Below, piece after piece: positions 12,311 to 25,196 of a stretch of 64,000 nt of DNA. The stretch's first letter is position 1. Each line of letters opens with the position of its first letter. The position numbers were made by a program, and so were the translations under genes. The notes below the pieces were generated by a model. That model was not told the origin of the DNA. It saw only the letters and a list, made by a program, of their open reading frames with translations, and did not search any database. Origin of the DNA: Prostheceraeus crozeri (lineage: Eukaryota; Platyhelminthes; Polycladida; Euryleptidae); NCBI GenBank assembly GCA_907163375.1, contig CAJQUW010009037.1:1-64000 (forward strand), given 5' to 3'.

Positions 12311-13015
12311 TTTTCTATGACTTTCTATTAAACTTGATGGGATGATCGGGGCTTCTTGTAGCTTTGGTTAGGCTGTATTTCGTTTTCTGAAAGAATGTGC
12401 ATGAGATTCGTTTTGCTTTTGTCTCTCGGATGGCTGCATTTGTTTAGGTGGTAAAAAAATTATGAGTCGAAAATGTTTCCGGCTGTCAATTGCGCGACTA
12501 CAAATTTAGAGAGTATTTGAGAATCCATTTTGCTTGCTGTTGTCGATGTATGTAAAAATCAATATCTCAAGGTCTTCTAATATTGAAATGATTTTATGAC
12601 GACTTTGAATGACGAAATTCTTCCATACCTCATTACACGAAAGAAATTGAAACCCACTATAATTTTGTTGTTATCGGACGTTTCTTCGTCACAGAATTGC
12701 CACTTTTCAAAGGAAAAAATTTTCAAAAAAACAGCTTGCAAATGTGCCCTTCTCACAAATAGTTTACTACTGACAATAGAATTGAGAATCAAAAGCCATT
12801 TTTCCATTTTCAAGTTATATTTTCAGTAATTTCTCCGATATTTTAAGTTTCCATAACTTTCTCGACGATCATTCACATATTTATCAAACTCTTGAGGTTG
12901 ATAAAAATTTTCACATTTCTATCAGTGAATTTCCATATCTTCAAATTTCGAGCACTGCTGATACTTCTTTTTGAAACGCAATTCCTCTGCAGACTGCTTA
13001 ATAATACTGATTAGG
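12311..13015. other. Host DNA, no gene recognised
   Basis: AT-rich sequence with long A and T runs. Short open frames on both strands look like chance products. Confidence 0.4.
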
Positions 13016-13127
13016 CAGTCGAAATTAACAGCATTTCACAAAACCAAATATTAAGCAGTGTGGGACTGGGACTAATATAAATCACTGCTTAATATGTGGT
13101 TTTGTGAAGCGCTGCTAATTTCGACTG
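13016..13127. repeat. Palindromic MITE-like core with 45-bp arms
   Basis: Arms at 13,016-13,060 and 13,083-13,127 are reverse complements with few mismatches; the inner ends read ATTAAGCAGTG and CACTGCTTAATA. Weaker symmetry extends outward to a TGAAACGCA-type end near 12,972 and a TATGAAACGCA end near 13,155-13,165. The outer limits and a target duplication could not be fixed. Confidence 0.6.
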
Positions 13128-15914
13128 TTTAAATCACTGCTTTAAATTTATTTTATGAAACGCAAAACATTTTCCACACTGATATAGAGCACTAATTTAT
13201 TTAATGAAACGGGCCCCAGATAATGCTGATTGCCTCAAATAAGAAATAGATAAAATTATCAACAGCACTTGAAAATTGAGATTTTGTTATATTATTCGTT
13301 TGTCGCCTAGAAATCTGTTTAGTTCTTTTCAGAAACCACTAAATTTCTCAAAAATTAGAGTGAGGCAAGACTATGTAAGGCGATGAAAGACAAAGAGGCG
13401 AGCCTAGTCACTTTCTGATACAAAGACCTCTCCTTGTTACATTGAGTGATTCTGTTATCTGATATAGCTGAGAAATACGATGCGTGATAATATAGATAGA
13501 AGAATATTGCAACAGATCAGACGGTGTAATAGCCAGGAGACCAAACTTGTGCCGGTTCAGCCGATGTCATAGCCATTGCCATAGATTTTTGCTATTACTA
13601 TTTTCAGCTGGTAAATTTTGAAATATTTGTGTACTGCGTCACTATGACGAAACATCCACTCTTGCTTCCGCATTTAAACACTAGAATTATTTTTAGTCAT
13701 TAAAGTCTGTGCGAAATCCCATTGGTGTAATGTATTTCAGGGAGACGTAAATGCAGAAATACAGAAAGAGATACATATCAGGAATTGTTCATAGGATGAA
13801 AATTAAGATATAGGCAAAAATCTGGCCCTCTACCCTCAATTTGCACGGTTTTAGAGTTATCACCCCCACTAACGGGCAAAGCAAGATTTCTATGATTTGC
13901 GACGAAAGAAAACTATAGTATCACGTTGCACACAATAGGGAATTCCACAAGAACCGCACCGAAGCAGCCGAATGAATGAATCCAACTCAGATGAGGTAAA
14001 TAATGTGAGGCACTCAAAAAAGCACGGGAACATCCGGGGAAGCAGAAATTTAAGATCACCGGTGATGCACCCAGACGGACGGTTTCAGGAGGCATCTAGA
14101 GAACCAAAATTTTTGCAATTATCCAGAAAAGAGCACACAAACTCGATAGAAACGCACAGATACAGAGAGCAAGACAGACGGCGTACGGTCACCCTTCACA
14201 AGAGCCTTATAATAAATAATTCATGAAAAGTCAATTAGATTTCTCATACGATGATGAAAGTCATCCCAGTAGCCATTTATAATAGAATATAATGCTTACT
14301 AATTTAAATTATTAGTTAAAGTAGTCCTAATGAGGACTGATGGCGTTCTCCAATCCGCAAGTGTACAAAGGCAATGCTACTGTAACCATTGGATTAATCA
14401 GTTCTTAAAAGAACTCAATGTAGCTTTCTCGTGGCAACGAATTAAAATTGATCAGCTTTGGCCCAATATCTGCTGGTAAAAATGGAAATCTTACGACTTG
14501 TACTAATACCATAGATTCCAAACACTGCCGTATACACGTTCAAAGCAGACGTCTAATATACTGTACCGACTACAGATGCTGATAGTGGAAATAGAATAAG
14601 ACATTGGTCACCATAGGTTAAGGAAATTAAAAATGGATATTATAAAACAACCAATTTCCATTAAAATGGAAAAGTGGAGGTAAAATATGGAAATACAACG
14701 ATGCTACTACACCGATTACAAGTGAACTATATCTGACACTACACAAAGTGGATAATGGTAAGAGTGGATAAGTGGAAAGTGGATAATGGAGGTAAACAAT
14801 AGAACTACAATGACATTCTACTACACCGAAAGCAATGAAACTATACACACTATACCTAAGACTACACATGGAAAGTACTATTTCTTCACTTGAATTTGTC
14901 ATCGCCAGTCTCTTCATTCGTCTATAGTACTTCATGTAATTCCACATTTCTTCATTTGAATTACAATACATCGAGATGTTAGAATGATGTTTGAAGTTGA
15001 AAGAATGAATGCAGCATCAGAGAGATTGACAAACTCTTTTGATTGATTGCCATCGAAGAGGATAAAAGCAAGCATTTCATAATTCATCTATGAATGATTT
15101 CGAATACTTCGGGTGCCAACATTCAAAACAGATGCTGCAAACCGTGGAACATGACATTCCGGAGAAAACAATAATCAATAAACCAATGCCATTTTAAGTT
15201 GATTTTCTTAATGCGTTTCAAAAAGCAAGACAAATTATTTGTATTATGGGTTTGATAACATGGAAGGTGTTCGTTTTCATGACGCCTCCAGAATCTTATG
15301 ATGATTTGAATTTTTGCGACGGTGAGAAAATGTTGAATGCCTGAAGGATCATGTTTCCAGACATAGCAAACATTAAAGATTATGTACTCATTAGTCAAAT
15401 GTGAAATAAGATGCATATTGAAAATTCTCAATTCATTTCAGGAATATTTTGTTGGCAGTATCTGGTGAAGGTTGGGAAGATAAACTTTGCGCTTCGGTAT
15501 TGCATTTTTACGTTTGCAACTCTTGAGCAACGGAATTTGATTTTAAAAACGTGAAGAACAAAGCTGTATCTGTCATTAGCGTCTAAAATTTAATGCAGTC
15601 GAACATATACTGCCAATTATTCTCAATATAGTAACACTACAAAATGATTGTCTTTTGTCTGAAAGTATATTCCTATTGATTACCATCTACACAAGCCATT
15701 TGCATTGGAATTGCTTACAAACAGGAGCACGAACACGTAAGGCAGCTGATATTCATAGGGTCTCATTGTCCAACATAGTTCCGATGCTTGCGATAGGTAT
15801 TGCTTGAATACCTATACATTATATTGGTCCAATATAACGAATTTGGCCTGCTAGCAATCGAGCTCGAGCTAAAATATCAGCGTTGTCCAAAAGATTGGAA
15901 AATTGGGGTTTGCA
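13128..15914. other. Host DNA, no gene recognised; one ~113-bp duplication
   Basis: About 14,675-14,745 is repeated in diverged form at about 14,788-14,855 (GGAGGTAAA followed by TCTACTACACCGA-type text). The rest is AT-rich without a recognised feature. Confidence 0.4.
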
Positions 15915-16464
15915 TTAGCGATCATCCCAAGCGGTTTGATGGACACTTTCCTTCGCTCCTGGATATGCATCAAGGTAAGCCAAAACCCATTTCTTGGCAG
16001 CAACATCTGAGCCATGTGTTTGAAGAGATCCATTTACGAATTGAAGGATTTTCAATACAAGTTCTCTGGATGCTGCTAGTGAAGATATGAATGCTGGTAG
16101 GGCTATATCAGAAGCTTGTCGTACATCAAGTCCACCACATCGTATTGGAAGTTTTGATTGTTTCCATGAATTTCCTTCTAAGGATACATTTAAGATTGAT
16201 TCTACACATGATTTGATTGTAGAATCTAGATCCAACAAGTATGATGACTTCTCGAAATAGGCCTAGGGAAATGTTCGTAGAAGATATACAAGTCTTGGAA
16301 TCAGGAAGCAGTTTTCTAGCAAAAAAGAGAGCCATATGCCTGTTGACAAATTTCAAACGTTCGCATATTTGATAAATGGGTTCTGTTTTCCTAGAAACTA
16401 TGTCAAGAATGCATTCCTCTGACATTGGAGCTCCCAGTAAGGCAAGTTCACTCTTGTGCATCAC
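15915..16464 (-). pseudogene. LINE reverse-transcriptase C-terminal region, fragment
   Basis: The minus strand first gives a piece like the region after the polymerase core in many invertebrate LINE proteins (LLGAPMSEECILDIV, then RLKFVNRHMALFFARKLL). In another frame follows SWKQSKLPIRCGGLDVRQAS, then DIALPAFISSLAASREL, matching the common W-x-Q-A-x-L-P-x-x-x-G-G-L-G-x-R pattern. The frame change between about 16,240 and 16,130, and the absence of the upstream polymerase, show a truncated dead copy. It is not obviously the same family as the LINE at 2-5 kb. Confidence 0.6.
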
Positions 16465-16879
16465 TCCAAGTGATGGATACAGACATATTCAACAATGTAC
16501 CTTCAAGCAATATGAACCTGCAAAAGTGCTAAAAATGCTTATAATTAGTGTATCTTTCAATAGCTATCCAATAACGTTTTCTGCATTCTTGTTTATTGGT
16601 TTGCAGTATAATTGGCTACTCTTTTGCCTACACCGGGACTTGAGGATCACGACATGGCCACTTTCTCCAATTATCTCGATATTTCGTTACTTGAAAAACA
16701 TTAATGGTTGATAGATTGCAGTCTTTTGATATCGCATTCACAATGGTGGCTTCTGTTGGCCTATAGCTCCTTTACTGTTCACCATTCGTGTGGTTACAAG
16801 GCTTTCTATCGTACGTTTTCTAATAAAAAGCCCGAAACGTTTCATGTGACGACTTTTCACATTAATTAGCAACTTCATA

Positions 16880-17060
16880 TTAACAGCAGAGATCTGTCGT
16901 AGTACATTGAATATCTAATTAGAGTGACAACCATTACGTCAACAAAAGACACGAACGCCCTTGATTCCCCGACCACACTCGCCTGACTCAGGAATCGAAC
17001 CGAAGTCCGCGGTGGAGACGATCTCGCACCTTCTTCAGTAGGCCACGCTGACGGTATACC
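16880..17060 (-). mobile_element. tRNA-derived SINE candidate
   Basis: On the minus strand, TGGCCTACTGAAGAAGG (about 17,035) resembles a Pol III box A. About 40 bases further, GGTTCGATTCC (about 16,985) is a textbook box B. The text between resembles a tRNA body and the downstream part is unrelated, as in SINEs. A tRNA gene is unlikely because I cannot form a full cloverleaf. Confidence 0.5.
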
Positions 17061-20000
17061 ATGTGCGGACCTGTTTCGCATGTTTGTTGTAGTTCTCAAT
17101 CCAAACCGCGTGATCTAGGCTTTTGCGACTTAAAGTAATAGTACATTTCAAGCTAATTCTCCAGAATCGATGCATTTAGCCGTTTTGAAGGCAATATTTA
17201 GGCTCATAAACTATTTTGAAAAATAATTTTTGAATATTTTGTCACGTTTTACAAATTTTTTTATGATAACTTTCAATGTAGCTCATCCATTTTCCCTTTT
17301 AGCATATTATGGTGGCATTTCTATCAAGTTTAATTGTAGTGCAGGAATCATCTATATAATTAATATTCTCATTTAGTCCTGATATCGATGCGATATGCAT
17401 TTATCGAAAGTCATCAATAAGATAAAAACAAACTAGTGGAAAAATGAAGTTAATTAAGAGAAGTATTGAGTGCAAACTGAAAAGAAAGACTTGCCTATGG
17501 GCCGATTAATTAATGAGTGCTTTAGGGTAAGGAAACAAAATCATTTTTGGATAGATACATTGAATGCAGGGATGCATTGGATGTTGATCAGTTTTAAGCA
17601 GGTTGTCATCATCCACTCCCATTAAATGTACATGATTAAAACATCGGTAAAATTATCGAAATATATTGATGGTTGAGACAATCATGCCTGTAGAGGGGAA
17701 GAGCTTGACTTTAGGATTGAAAATGACACTGAAGTCTCACTTTCTGCACTTCAGAAAATCGAGGGCTGTCGTCAGTTTGAAAAGTGTTGCTTCTAATCCC
17801 TTTACTTCTTTCTATTCTATGGATAATGCAATACTCCCCTGGAATTATTATTAGGGTACTCTGTAATAACATACATGTAAATTGAAAAAGCATCATATGG
17901 AACATCAATTCATCTCTTTTCAAATCATCTCATTTCTGATCATCATACGGAATTGTAACATCATTTTTCATATTTTATGTTCGTGTTCTCGATTGAGAAA
18001 TAAACGTTTTGATATTTTGATACTCTGACACATGCACGCTTGAAATCAACGGGCCAAGAAAGCACCACATGCTCACTGGAGTATGTATGGTTACTGAAAG
18101 CATCACTAAATCATTTGAGAGAATATCAGTCTTAGTATTGACATGACATGAATGAAATAACCTTTATTAGTGAAAGATTGAACTATTAAAAGATAATGAG
18201 GATAAAAAAGAAGTCAAGCAGAATTTGCAATGCCGGTTCAAAAAAACTCCTTGTCCAAGAGATTTCCCAAGTTGGGAACGGGAAGAGCTTGCAACCAGGC
18301 TCCAGTATGAGGCTCTGCCGCCGAATGAAGTCGAGTACGATCGATTTGGTTCACGTCGTCGAGCAGACCAGGAAAAGTCTCGATGCAGAGGCGGTCATCC
18401 CATTCGAATTGCAATATACTTATAGAATCACTACGATAAGGAGATGCACCATCGTGAGATCCATGTATGCTAGCGTTGTGAATGAAATTGACCCAGTATG
18501 AACATATACGAAGAGAGGTCAATATTGACATGAAAAAACACCAAATCTCTGTAAATATGCGAGGATCTCGCATCAATTATTAGTTTCGAATCATAGACGA
18601 AGTATATTAGCAACTCATCACTAATGAAATCAGCTATGTGTATACAGTTTCGATTTTGTTAGATGAACTTGAAGTGATATGCAAATTTTTATACTTTTGT
18701 GGAAAAGTACACGAATTTGACTGATCATGATAGCAATACAGAAGAGACAGCAGTATTTTACAAATCCTTTATGTCATGACAACCTTGGAGAGGTAATATA
18801 GCTTTCTAAATTAGCAATTCGATAGGTTGCCATTACTTAAAAGCTACTATATGAGTATTTTCTTTAGCATGATAGCATCACAAAGCCTTGCAGCTAAATA
18901 AAGTACAGATTTTAAAAACTTCAGTTTCAAAACACACACTTTCAACCTTGGGCGTGGGTCTTGGGTTTTCAACCTACGCTTGTCGAAAAACTTCCAGGTT
19001 TTTGCCCCCACCGTATTGAGAATACACGTAAAATGATGATTAATATGTTGACTATCATATTCTTCTTTTTGTTTCAAAACGTTGGATTGAATTCCGTTGG
19101 AAAAGTACAAGCGGATGTGGGTTAAAAAGTAATAGAGAGCAACTGTGGTTAAGATATATCATTCTCCTCAAACAAACTTCGCCACAAAATTGCTTATAAG
19201 AACAGGATTCCCGATCGGTTAATTTTTGTCAGACTTAGAGGTTGTGATTAAATAAAAATTGCAGAACGCGTAAACTACACCTGTGTACTATGCTGATTGT
19301 GCAAAGGCAGTGTCGAATCAATATTGTTACAATGTTGTTAGGCCAATCCCTGACAATGGTCCAATATAAATGCATAGACATAATATCATAACTCACCATC
19401 AATCTCATGCTAAGTGTCAGCACGTTTGCATGCTACTCATTGCCACAAAATATTCTATTTCTAAATTAACAACTTTATCAACATCAAATGTGTCTCTTTT
19501 CGCCTTTTCTATAGTCGCTATTATCATATTTCTCAACTCTCAATATTTCCCACATACGCATGCAAAACATCGCACTTCTCGAAATAAATCAATAGGATCA
19601 TACAGAAATAGCAAATTCTCTGACGTTTGAGAATACTGCCATCTTTGTCTTTGATAGAGCAAATGATAATGCTACATACGGAAATAAGTTTACTGCGTCT
19701 TGATATCAAATAGAAAAGGTTTGTGAGTTTACAAAAAAGTAGGTGAATGCCAAAGGATTGTCATTTTGAAGGGATATCAAGTCAGTCATACGTAAAATTG
19801 TTCGTGGACTACCACTTTTTTCTCGTACAAAGTTGATTAGGAAAAAAAGATATAAATTATTGCTAAGAAAATGATGCATCTTTCAGAAATATTGTAACTA
19901 TTGTTTTTTTGATGTAGGCTATTCAACCTGAAGCGATTTCGCGAATTACAAAAATGTCTTCTCAAACAAGTTATGATCGAAGCAGTGTCCTCGTAGATGT

Positions 20001-20115
20001 TCTATATCGAAACCTAAATGATTTTGTACAATTGTGTTGATTCTGGCTATTTGATTCTCCAAAACATCTAAATCTGCCATGTGTTTACATTGACTGATGT
20101 AATTTATGCCATCTA
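17061..20115. other. Host DNA, no gene recognised
   Basis: Mostly AT-rich. The plus-strand stretch 18,225-18,425 has more codon-like composition and could be a piece of an exon or mobile element, but I recognise no family. Other open frames look like chance. Confidence 0.4.
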
Positions 20116-21501
20116 CAGTCACGTGCCAATGTTTAGAGCCACCCACCCGAAAAGCGTATATTTCATCCCACTTAATGATAGCAACAATTAGAGCTATTAT
20201 ATTTACAAATAATGAATATATTTTCATCTGAATGCATATAAAACTGACTAAAACACATTTGACTGCTAATATTTAGTAAAGTCGCCCCTAGCAGCAATGA
20301 TCGCTGCTATGAGCTTCGGCATGGAGGCTATCAGTTCTTAGCAGTATTCTTCGGTTATTTCGGAACAGCACACTTCCTTGATGCACTGGATGAGATTTGC
20401 AGTCGTCGGATGCTTCGCTGCGACTTTGTCTTTGAGTATCTTCCATACATTCTCGATCGGATTGCAGTCGGGAGAATTTCCAGGCCATTCGAGAACATTA
20501 ATTTCCTTTGATCGTAGCCAACTTGAGACCATCTTCGACCGGTGACATGGTGCTCCGTCCTGCATGACTATATTCGTGTTGTGTATGTCCATGTGCATCT
20601 CCAACTTGCTTTTTAAGACTTCCAGTGACCGCTGTCCATTCATTGTCGTATTTCTTGGGAGAAACGATATGCATGCCGGTCCTTTTGATGAGATGTCTCC
20701 CCATACGATTTGGCTTGGACAATGCTTCACTGTTGGGACAACGTAGTGGCTGTTAAAGCGTTGTCCTGGTGGGCGTCGAACTTGCATCGAGCGAGTCCCG
20801 AACTGTTGTACGATGGTCTCATCACTCCACATTACTTTCTTCCAGTCGGACTCGGTCCAGTGTTGATGACGTTTTGCGAAATCGTACCTCTTCTTCGCCA
20901 TTGCTGGAGTAAGTCTGGGCTTCTTAGCCGGTCGGTAGCTCTTCAAGCCTAGCTCTTTCGATTGACGGCGTGACAAAGTGCTCGTACTCACGTCTTTCAC
21001 CATTTCAGATAGCTTAGGCAGGCTCATGGTCGGAAATTTTGGCGCATATCGCTTTATGATGCAAATGTCATGGGAGTTGTCTTCCGTGGTCGTCCAGATC
21101 TTCTCGCATCATTGAAAGTGGAAAAACGGGCATGCTTCTGAATTGCTAATTATACGCCATGGTGACTGATAGACATTTTCCTTGCTATTTCTCTTTGGCT
21201 TATTCCAATTTTCGACAATGCAACGATTTGAGCGCGTGTGGTTGGCAAGAGAGACTTCTTCCTACCCATGACTAACGCCGACTACTATAAAAATGATGAG
21301 ACTTAGATCCATCAACTTTGATCGTTTGAAATTCAAATGCTGAACGCACTTGCTCAGTGCATGTCATAGATATCTAATTATTGCCATGAGATAGGTAAAG
21401 AGTCCCTGCATCGGCGTCGGTGCGATTACTGACTCACATCGTCGCTTACAAACAAAATTGCTGTTTTCGAGTGGGTGGCTCTAAACACTTACAAGTGACT
21501 G
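20116..21501 (-). mobile_element. Tc1-type DNA transposon, both ends present
   Basis: The inverted ends are alike: CAGTCACGTGCCAATGTTTA at 20,116, and on the other strand CAGTCACTTGTAAGTGTTTA from 21,501. Both are followed by GAGCCACCCAC(C/T)CGAAAA. A TA dinucleotide flanks each side (20,114-20,115 and 21,502-21,503), the standard Tc1/mariner target duplication. The transposase lies inside on the minus strand. Length 1,386 bp is within the normal Tc1 range. The element is structurally complete, but its gene is interrupted. Confidence 0.9.
20338..21269 (-). pseudogene. Tc1-family DD34E transposase, interrupted
   Basis: The catalytic part is well preserved: WSDET (first Asp), QDGAPCH (second Asp) and NPIENVWKILK (Glu). 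Thirty-four residues separate the second Asp from the Glu, which defines DD34E Tc1-like enzymes. The natural start is probably the ATG at 21,269 (MGRKKSLLPTTRAQ, then ISQREIARKMS, a Tc1 helix-turn-helix). The N-terminal region between about 21,160 and 21,030 has in-frame stops, so only the part from 21,027 down reads open. Shortly after the catalytic Glu the frame ends at EEYC, near the usual C-terminus. The copy is dead but fairly recent-looking. Confidence 0.9.
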
Positions 21502-21989
21502 TAAATGCCTGACCCTGTTTATCTCGGGGGTGGGGTTCCAGACTCCCAGACATTTTTTTTGATATTGCTTCAAAACTGCAATAGCTACAACTCGAATTCC
21601 TTGTGACTTTCAGTTTCCTCGCATTTCTGATATCCAATCTAAATTTTATTAAATTTGGTCAATGGGGCCGTCAAAAATTTGACCTCAAAGAAGTACTTTT
21701 GAAATGAATTCTTGCAAAATATTTTTTTGAACAAAAACTTTTTGAATTCTTACAAAATTATGCATCACAAGAATTATAATAACGACACATAAAGGAAATA
21801 ATAATAATATCGTTTATTTTCAAGTAAATGAGAATCGAGAGGCATATTATCAGATACAGTTCAGAAAAATCACTTGCAATACAAATCAAGAACTAAGGAA
21901 AAAGAAATGACAAAAAGTCAAACACGAACAACATGATAAAAAAATAACGCATCATCAGGCGCAAGAAATGATATATATTGTCATTCTAC
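21502..21989. other. Host DNA, no gene recognised
   Basis: AT-rich; possibly the 3' tail of the minus-strand LINE that follows. No separate feature was recognised. Confidence 0.4.
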
Positions 21990-23560
21990 ATGGTTATTGT
22001 CAAGTCAAAGAAAAATCACTGTTCATGAGCTTAGACATGTACACGAAAAAACTGTTACTGCGAGCTGCAGTTTGACACAAGGGAATTGAGAATTTGCCAC
22101 TGTACAAAAGTTTCGGAGGTTTCAGATGGTGAAGTGGATGGCTAGTGTCAGATACGATGGACTGAAAAAGTTTGAATCCCTGAATGGCTCGGCGATATTG
22201 CAAAGGAACGAAAAATGCACATGAACAATTACTTTCTGAGCAAATTACTTTGTGACATCTCTTTTGGATATTCTCAATCATCACAGTCTGTCCTTGAGAT
22301 AGATTTACAAAAATTGGCGAGCAATATTCGAGAACTGAGCGGATACACGAAAAATAGACTTGACATAGTTGGCATTTGTTCAAAAACGGTTTAAGTTGGC
22401 GCAACATCGCAATCTTAGAAGATGCCTTCTTACACACATGAAAAGTATGGCTCTCCCATGTCAATTTCCGGTCAAACATCACACCTAGTACACGCAAATT
22501 ACTGCACAAATTGACATGGTCGAGAACATAGGGTTGCATATCAAAATTTCTGTTGTAATACATGAACATCTGTTGGCATTTGTTGTATTTAATACTCATT
22601 TTATTCTCAGACGACCACTTTTCCAAATTGCAAAAAGATGTCAGTAATGGACTAACCAATGTATTGCGTATTGCACCACAGAGGGTAAAGTCATCGGCAT
22701 AGCTGACAGCAATCACATCATTGCTCGTTGACAGTACATCTTCAAGGTCTGAGACATAAAAAGAAAAAAGAAGGGGTCTACCACACTGATAATGTCAGGA
22801 CAGCATTGATTAGCAAATATGCCAATTTCGTCCATCTTATTCTTGACTGAGCGCGAGTTGAAAAAACATATTGATGGTACGAATTCATATTTGACTTCCT
22901 GTCAGTCCGATCGTTCAACAATCTTTCCCTTGCCTAGGACAATGTTTTCTCCCTTTTCTTTGCGCGACGTGAATTCATCCATCAGTTTTTTATCCCTTTC
23001 AAGTTGAGATCGAGTCAAATCTTGCCGAATGTAAATTCTGGCACCTGTTGCAGTACAGTGATTCCGCAGCTTCCAAGAACGGCGTAGACACTCTACCTTC
23101 TCATCACAAGTGCGAAATCTTACTCGTATAGGTCTTCTTTTCTTGTTATTTGGATCCGAGTTTGGTTTGCCCACACGTGAAAAGCTGGTAATTGTGCATT
23201 TCTGTATGTCCAAAGCACGGCACAACTCAGCAATTTTACCATCATCATGAGATTTTTAATTTAAATCAGGAGGTTCTTCAATGCCAAATAACATAACATT
23301 TTGCTTCTTGACAAGAATTTCTTAAGTTTCTTTCATAGCATCATACACGATTTAACCGACGTCCTCAGACAACTTCATGGTCAATTGTTGCTTCACAAAT
23401 TCCAAGTCATTTTCCATTGTGGCCAACCGTCCAACGATATCATGAACTTTAATGCTTTTGCATTTCGTACATGAATATGAAATGTGATCGATAGCTAAGA
23501 AGGATTTGCAAATGTTACTTGGTATATTGCAGCACTCTTTCTTTGCATGGTAAGCATTGT
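21990..23560 (-). mobile_element. LINE with internal deletion: ORF1 joined close to the end of reverse transcriptase
   Basis: On the minus strand, about 23,560-22,890 is ORF1-like. It starts with a Cys/His-rich piece of PHD-finger type (AYHAKKECC, then CTKCK), then a helix-rich stretch, then the RRM-like text RPIRVRFRTCDEKVECLRRS. About 22,750-22,000 is the C-terminal half of a reverse transcriptase: RPLLFSFYVSDLEDV, then the catalytic YADD box (IAVSYADDFTL), then LRVLGVMFDRKLTWESH and the usual C-terminal helices to the stop near 22,000. The endonuclease and the first half of the polymerase, about 2 kb in related LINEs, are missing between them. This is an internally deleted copy of a CR1/Jockey-like family. 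Confidence 0.75.
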
Positions 23561-23666
23561 CACAGAAAATGGCGAGAAAGAATGAAGAGAAAGAATGGCA
23601 GAAAGAAAGAATTGGCGTAAGTTATGGAGTGACTCAGAGGAACACAGTACTTCTTAGAGTCTTAGA

Positions 23667-23880
23667 TTATTTTAGAACTGATGCCATGAGAAGATGGTTT
23701 GCGTCTCGAGACAACCGAGTCCATAAACTGGAGGCCAGCCGCAGGCGTCGATCATCAAGTATGCATGATGTGCAGCTATATGACCGCTCTTCCTTGTTGC
23801 AGTCATGGTAAATGATGTGTTGAGCCCGGTTATGAACCTTCCTGAAAGTCTTCACTTGTTTGTAAATAATAGCTATATAC
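23667..23880 (-). pseudogene. LINE ORF2 C-terminal fragment
   Basis: The minus strand gives VHNRAQHIIYHDCNKEE and later ILDDRRLRLASSLWTRL, resembling the region just after the polymerase core of CR1/BovB-like LINEs (V-Q-N-R-A-x-R-I-I, then L-x-x-R-R). Its position upstream of another LINE's ORF1 shows it is an independent fragment. The usual tail breaks off near 23,667. Confidence 0.5.
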
Positions 23881-24276
23881 ATGTAAATAATAACGCCAGC
23901 TTTATGCAAATACGGATCCCAAGTCAGAATATGAGCAGATTGACAGCTGCAACAGCTGCATTTAATGCTGAATCTCTTTCTGCAGACTAATGTTCACATG
24001 TTTTCATAAAATCTCTATCTGAGTTGTATCTAGCACGACTAAAGGTAAGCAAATAGATAAATAAACCTTGTTTATGCTTAAAAACACGTGCACAGATCCT
24101 TTCTTCCTTGTGGCAGAGTTTTTATTTATCGATATCTCTTATTCTTTTTTGAGCTGAGTATTTTTTAGCAAGAATGCAGAATGTGCCTATTTTTTAAAAA
24201 AGTCTTAGGTTTGACCCGACCAATGTTTGAAACAATGTCTCCTGGACGCAAAGGTCTCAGCGCGGACCCAACACGG

Positions 24277-24753
24277 TGTGACGAAAATGCATACTTCTCT
24301 CTCTTTCCTCATCAAGACTCGGCAGAAGTGATACTTAGTGTACATTAACTTTCAAGGCAGCGACGACCAATGGAGTCGCTTGCATGAGCCATTGATCGGC
24401 GCAGACTCTCCTTCCCTTCGCTGACGGGAGGGCGAAGCGATGCCCGGTGACAGGTAGTCGGCGAGTTGCTGGGCGCCAATCATACGCTCCAGGTGGATGA
24501 TCGATCCCACACATTTGGAGAGACATCAAAACTCCCTGCTGACGGACCAAACGCCCTCTCTCTCACTCTCTCCCGCCTACAGTACGCACGATCTCTTGTT
24601 GGGAATCAACGACGCTGCTGCGACCCTTCGGCTCACGACCGCAGTCATTGCCAAGTTGACGACTGTACGTACACTCACATTCTCTGCGAACGCCAAATCG
24701 GCTCTCTTAAGGGCCACCACCTGCCTTGCACCTAATAAATACATTCACTCACA
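24277..24753 (+). repeat. Possible solo LTR
   Basis: A 477-bp stretch starts TGTGACG and ends CTCACA, with the inverted TGTGA/TCACA termini typical of LTRs. An AATAAA signal lies about 20 bp before the end. It is GC-richer than its flanks. No target duplication is visible and no internal retroelement genes are adjacent, so it would be a solo fossil LTR. A histone-type stem-loop sequence at 24,700-24,715 lies inside it. Confidence 0.35.
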
Positions 24754-25196
24754 GGGATTTGGCCTTTTTTTCTGTTCGTACCTTGGGGAGGTCTTAGCAA
24801 TGGACTTAAATATCAAATATGCTCCCAACATTGTCTTACTGTGCTTTCATGTGATAGGTAATCAAAACAATGACTATCAAAGGCATCTACCATCACTTTC
24901 CAACAGATGCTAAACAATGTTTTTTGAAAAAAAGTGGATTTTAAATTTTAAAATTCTTATAGCAATTAACAAGATGAGCGATCACTGCCATCAGGGGAAA
25001 GAGTATCCGCCAATTGTGTTGAACTGTACTAACTTTGGGAACGATTTAATCACAAGAACATCGAAATCAGAGGGACGGATTCTTGAAGTTCTCTCAAAAC
25101 CGTCCGGGTAAAACTGTCGCAGTTTCATGCAGTCCACGTTGTCGCACAACAGCGTCCACTTGTCGCCATCGTGCAATAAATATTATTGAAGAATTA

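Noticed and set aside
15123-15431. 102-codon minus-strand frame
   Set aside because: No recognisable domain, AT-rich codon pattern, no promoter or splice context; most likely chance.
16880-17060. Functional tRNA gene
   Set aside because: Box A- and box B-like sequences are present but I could not form acceptor and anticodon stems; a SINE fits better.
19946-20227. 93-codon minus-strand frame
   Set aside because: It runs across the terminal repeat of the Tc1-type element into flanking DNA, so it is not a natural gene.
24335-24735. Histone gene upstream of the stem-loop at 24,700
   Set aside because: None of the frames contains recognisable H1, H2A, H2B, H3 or H4 sequence.
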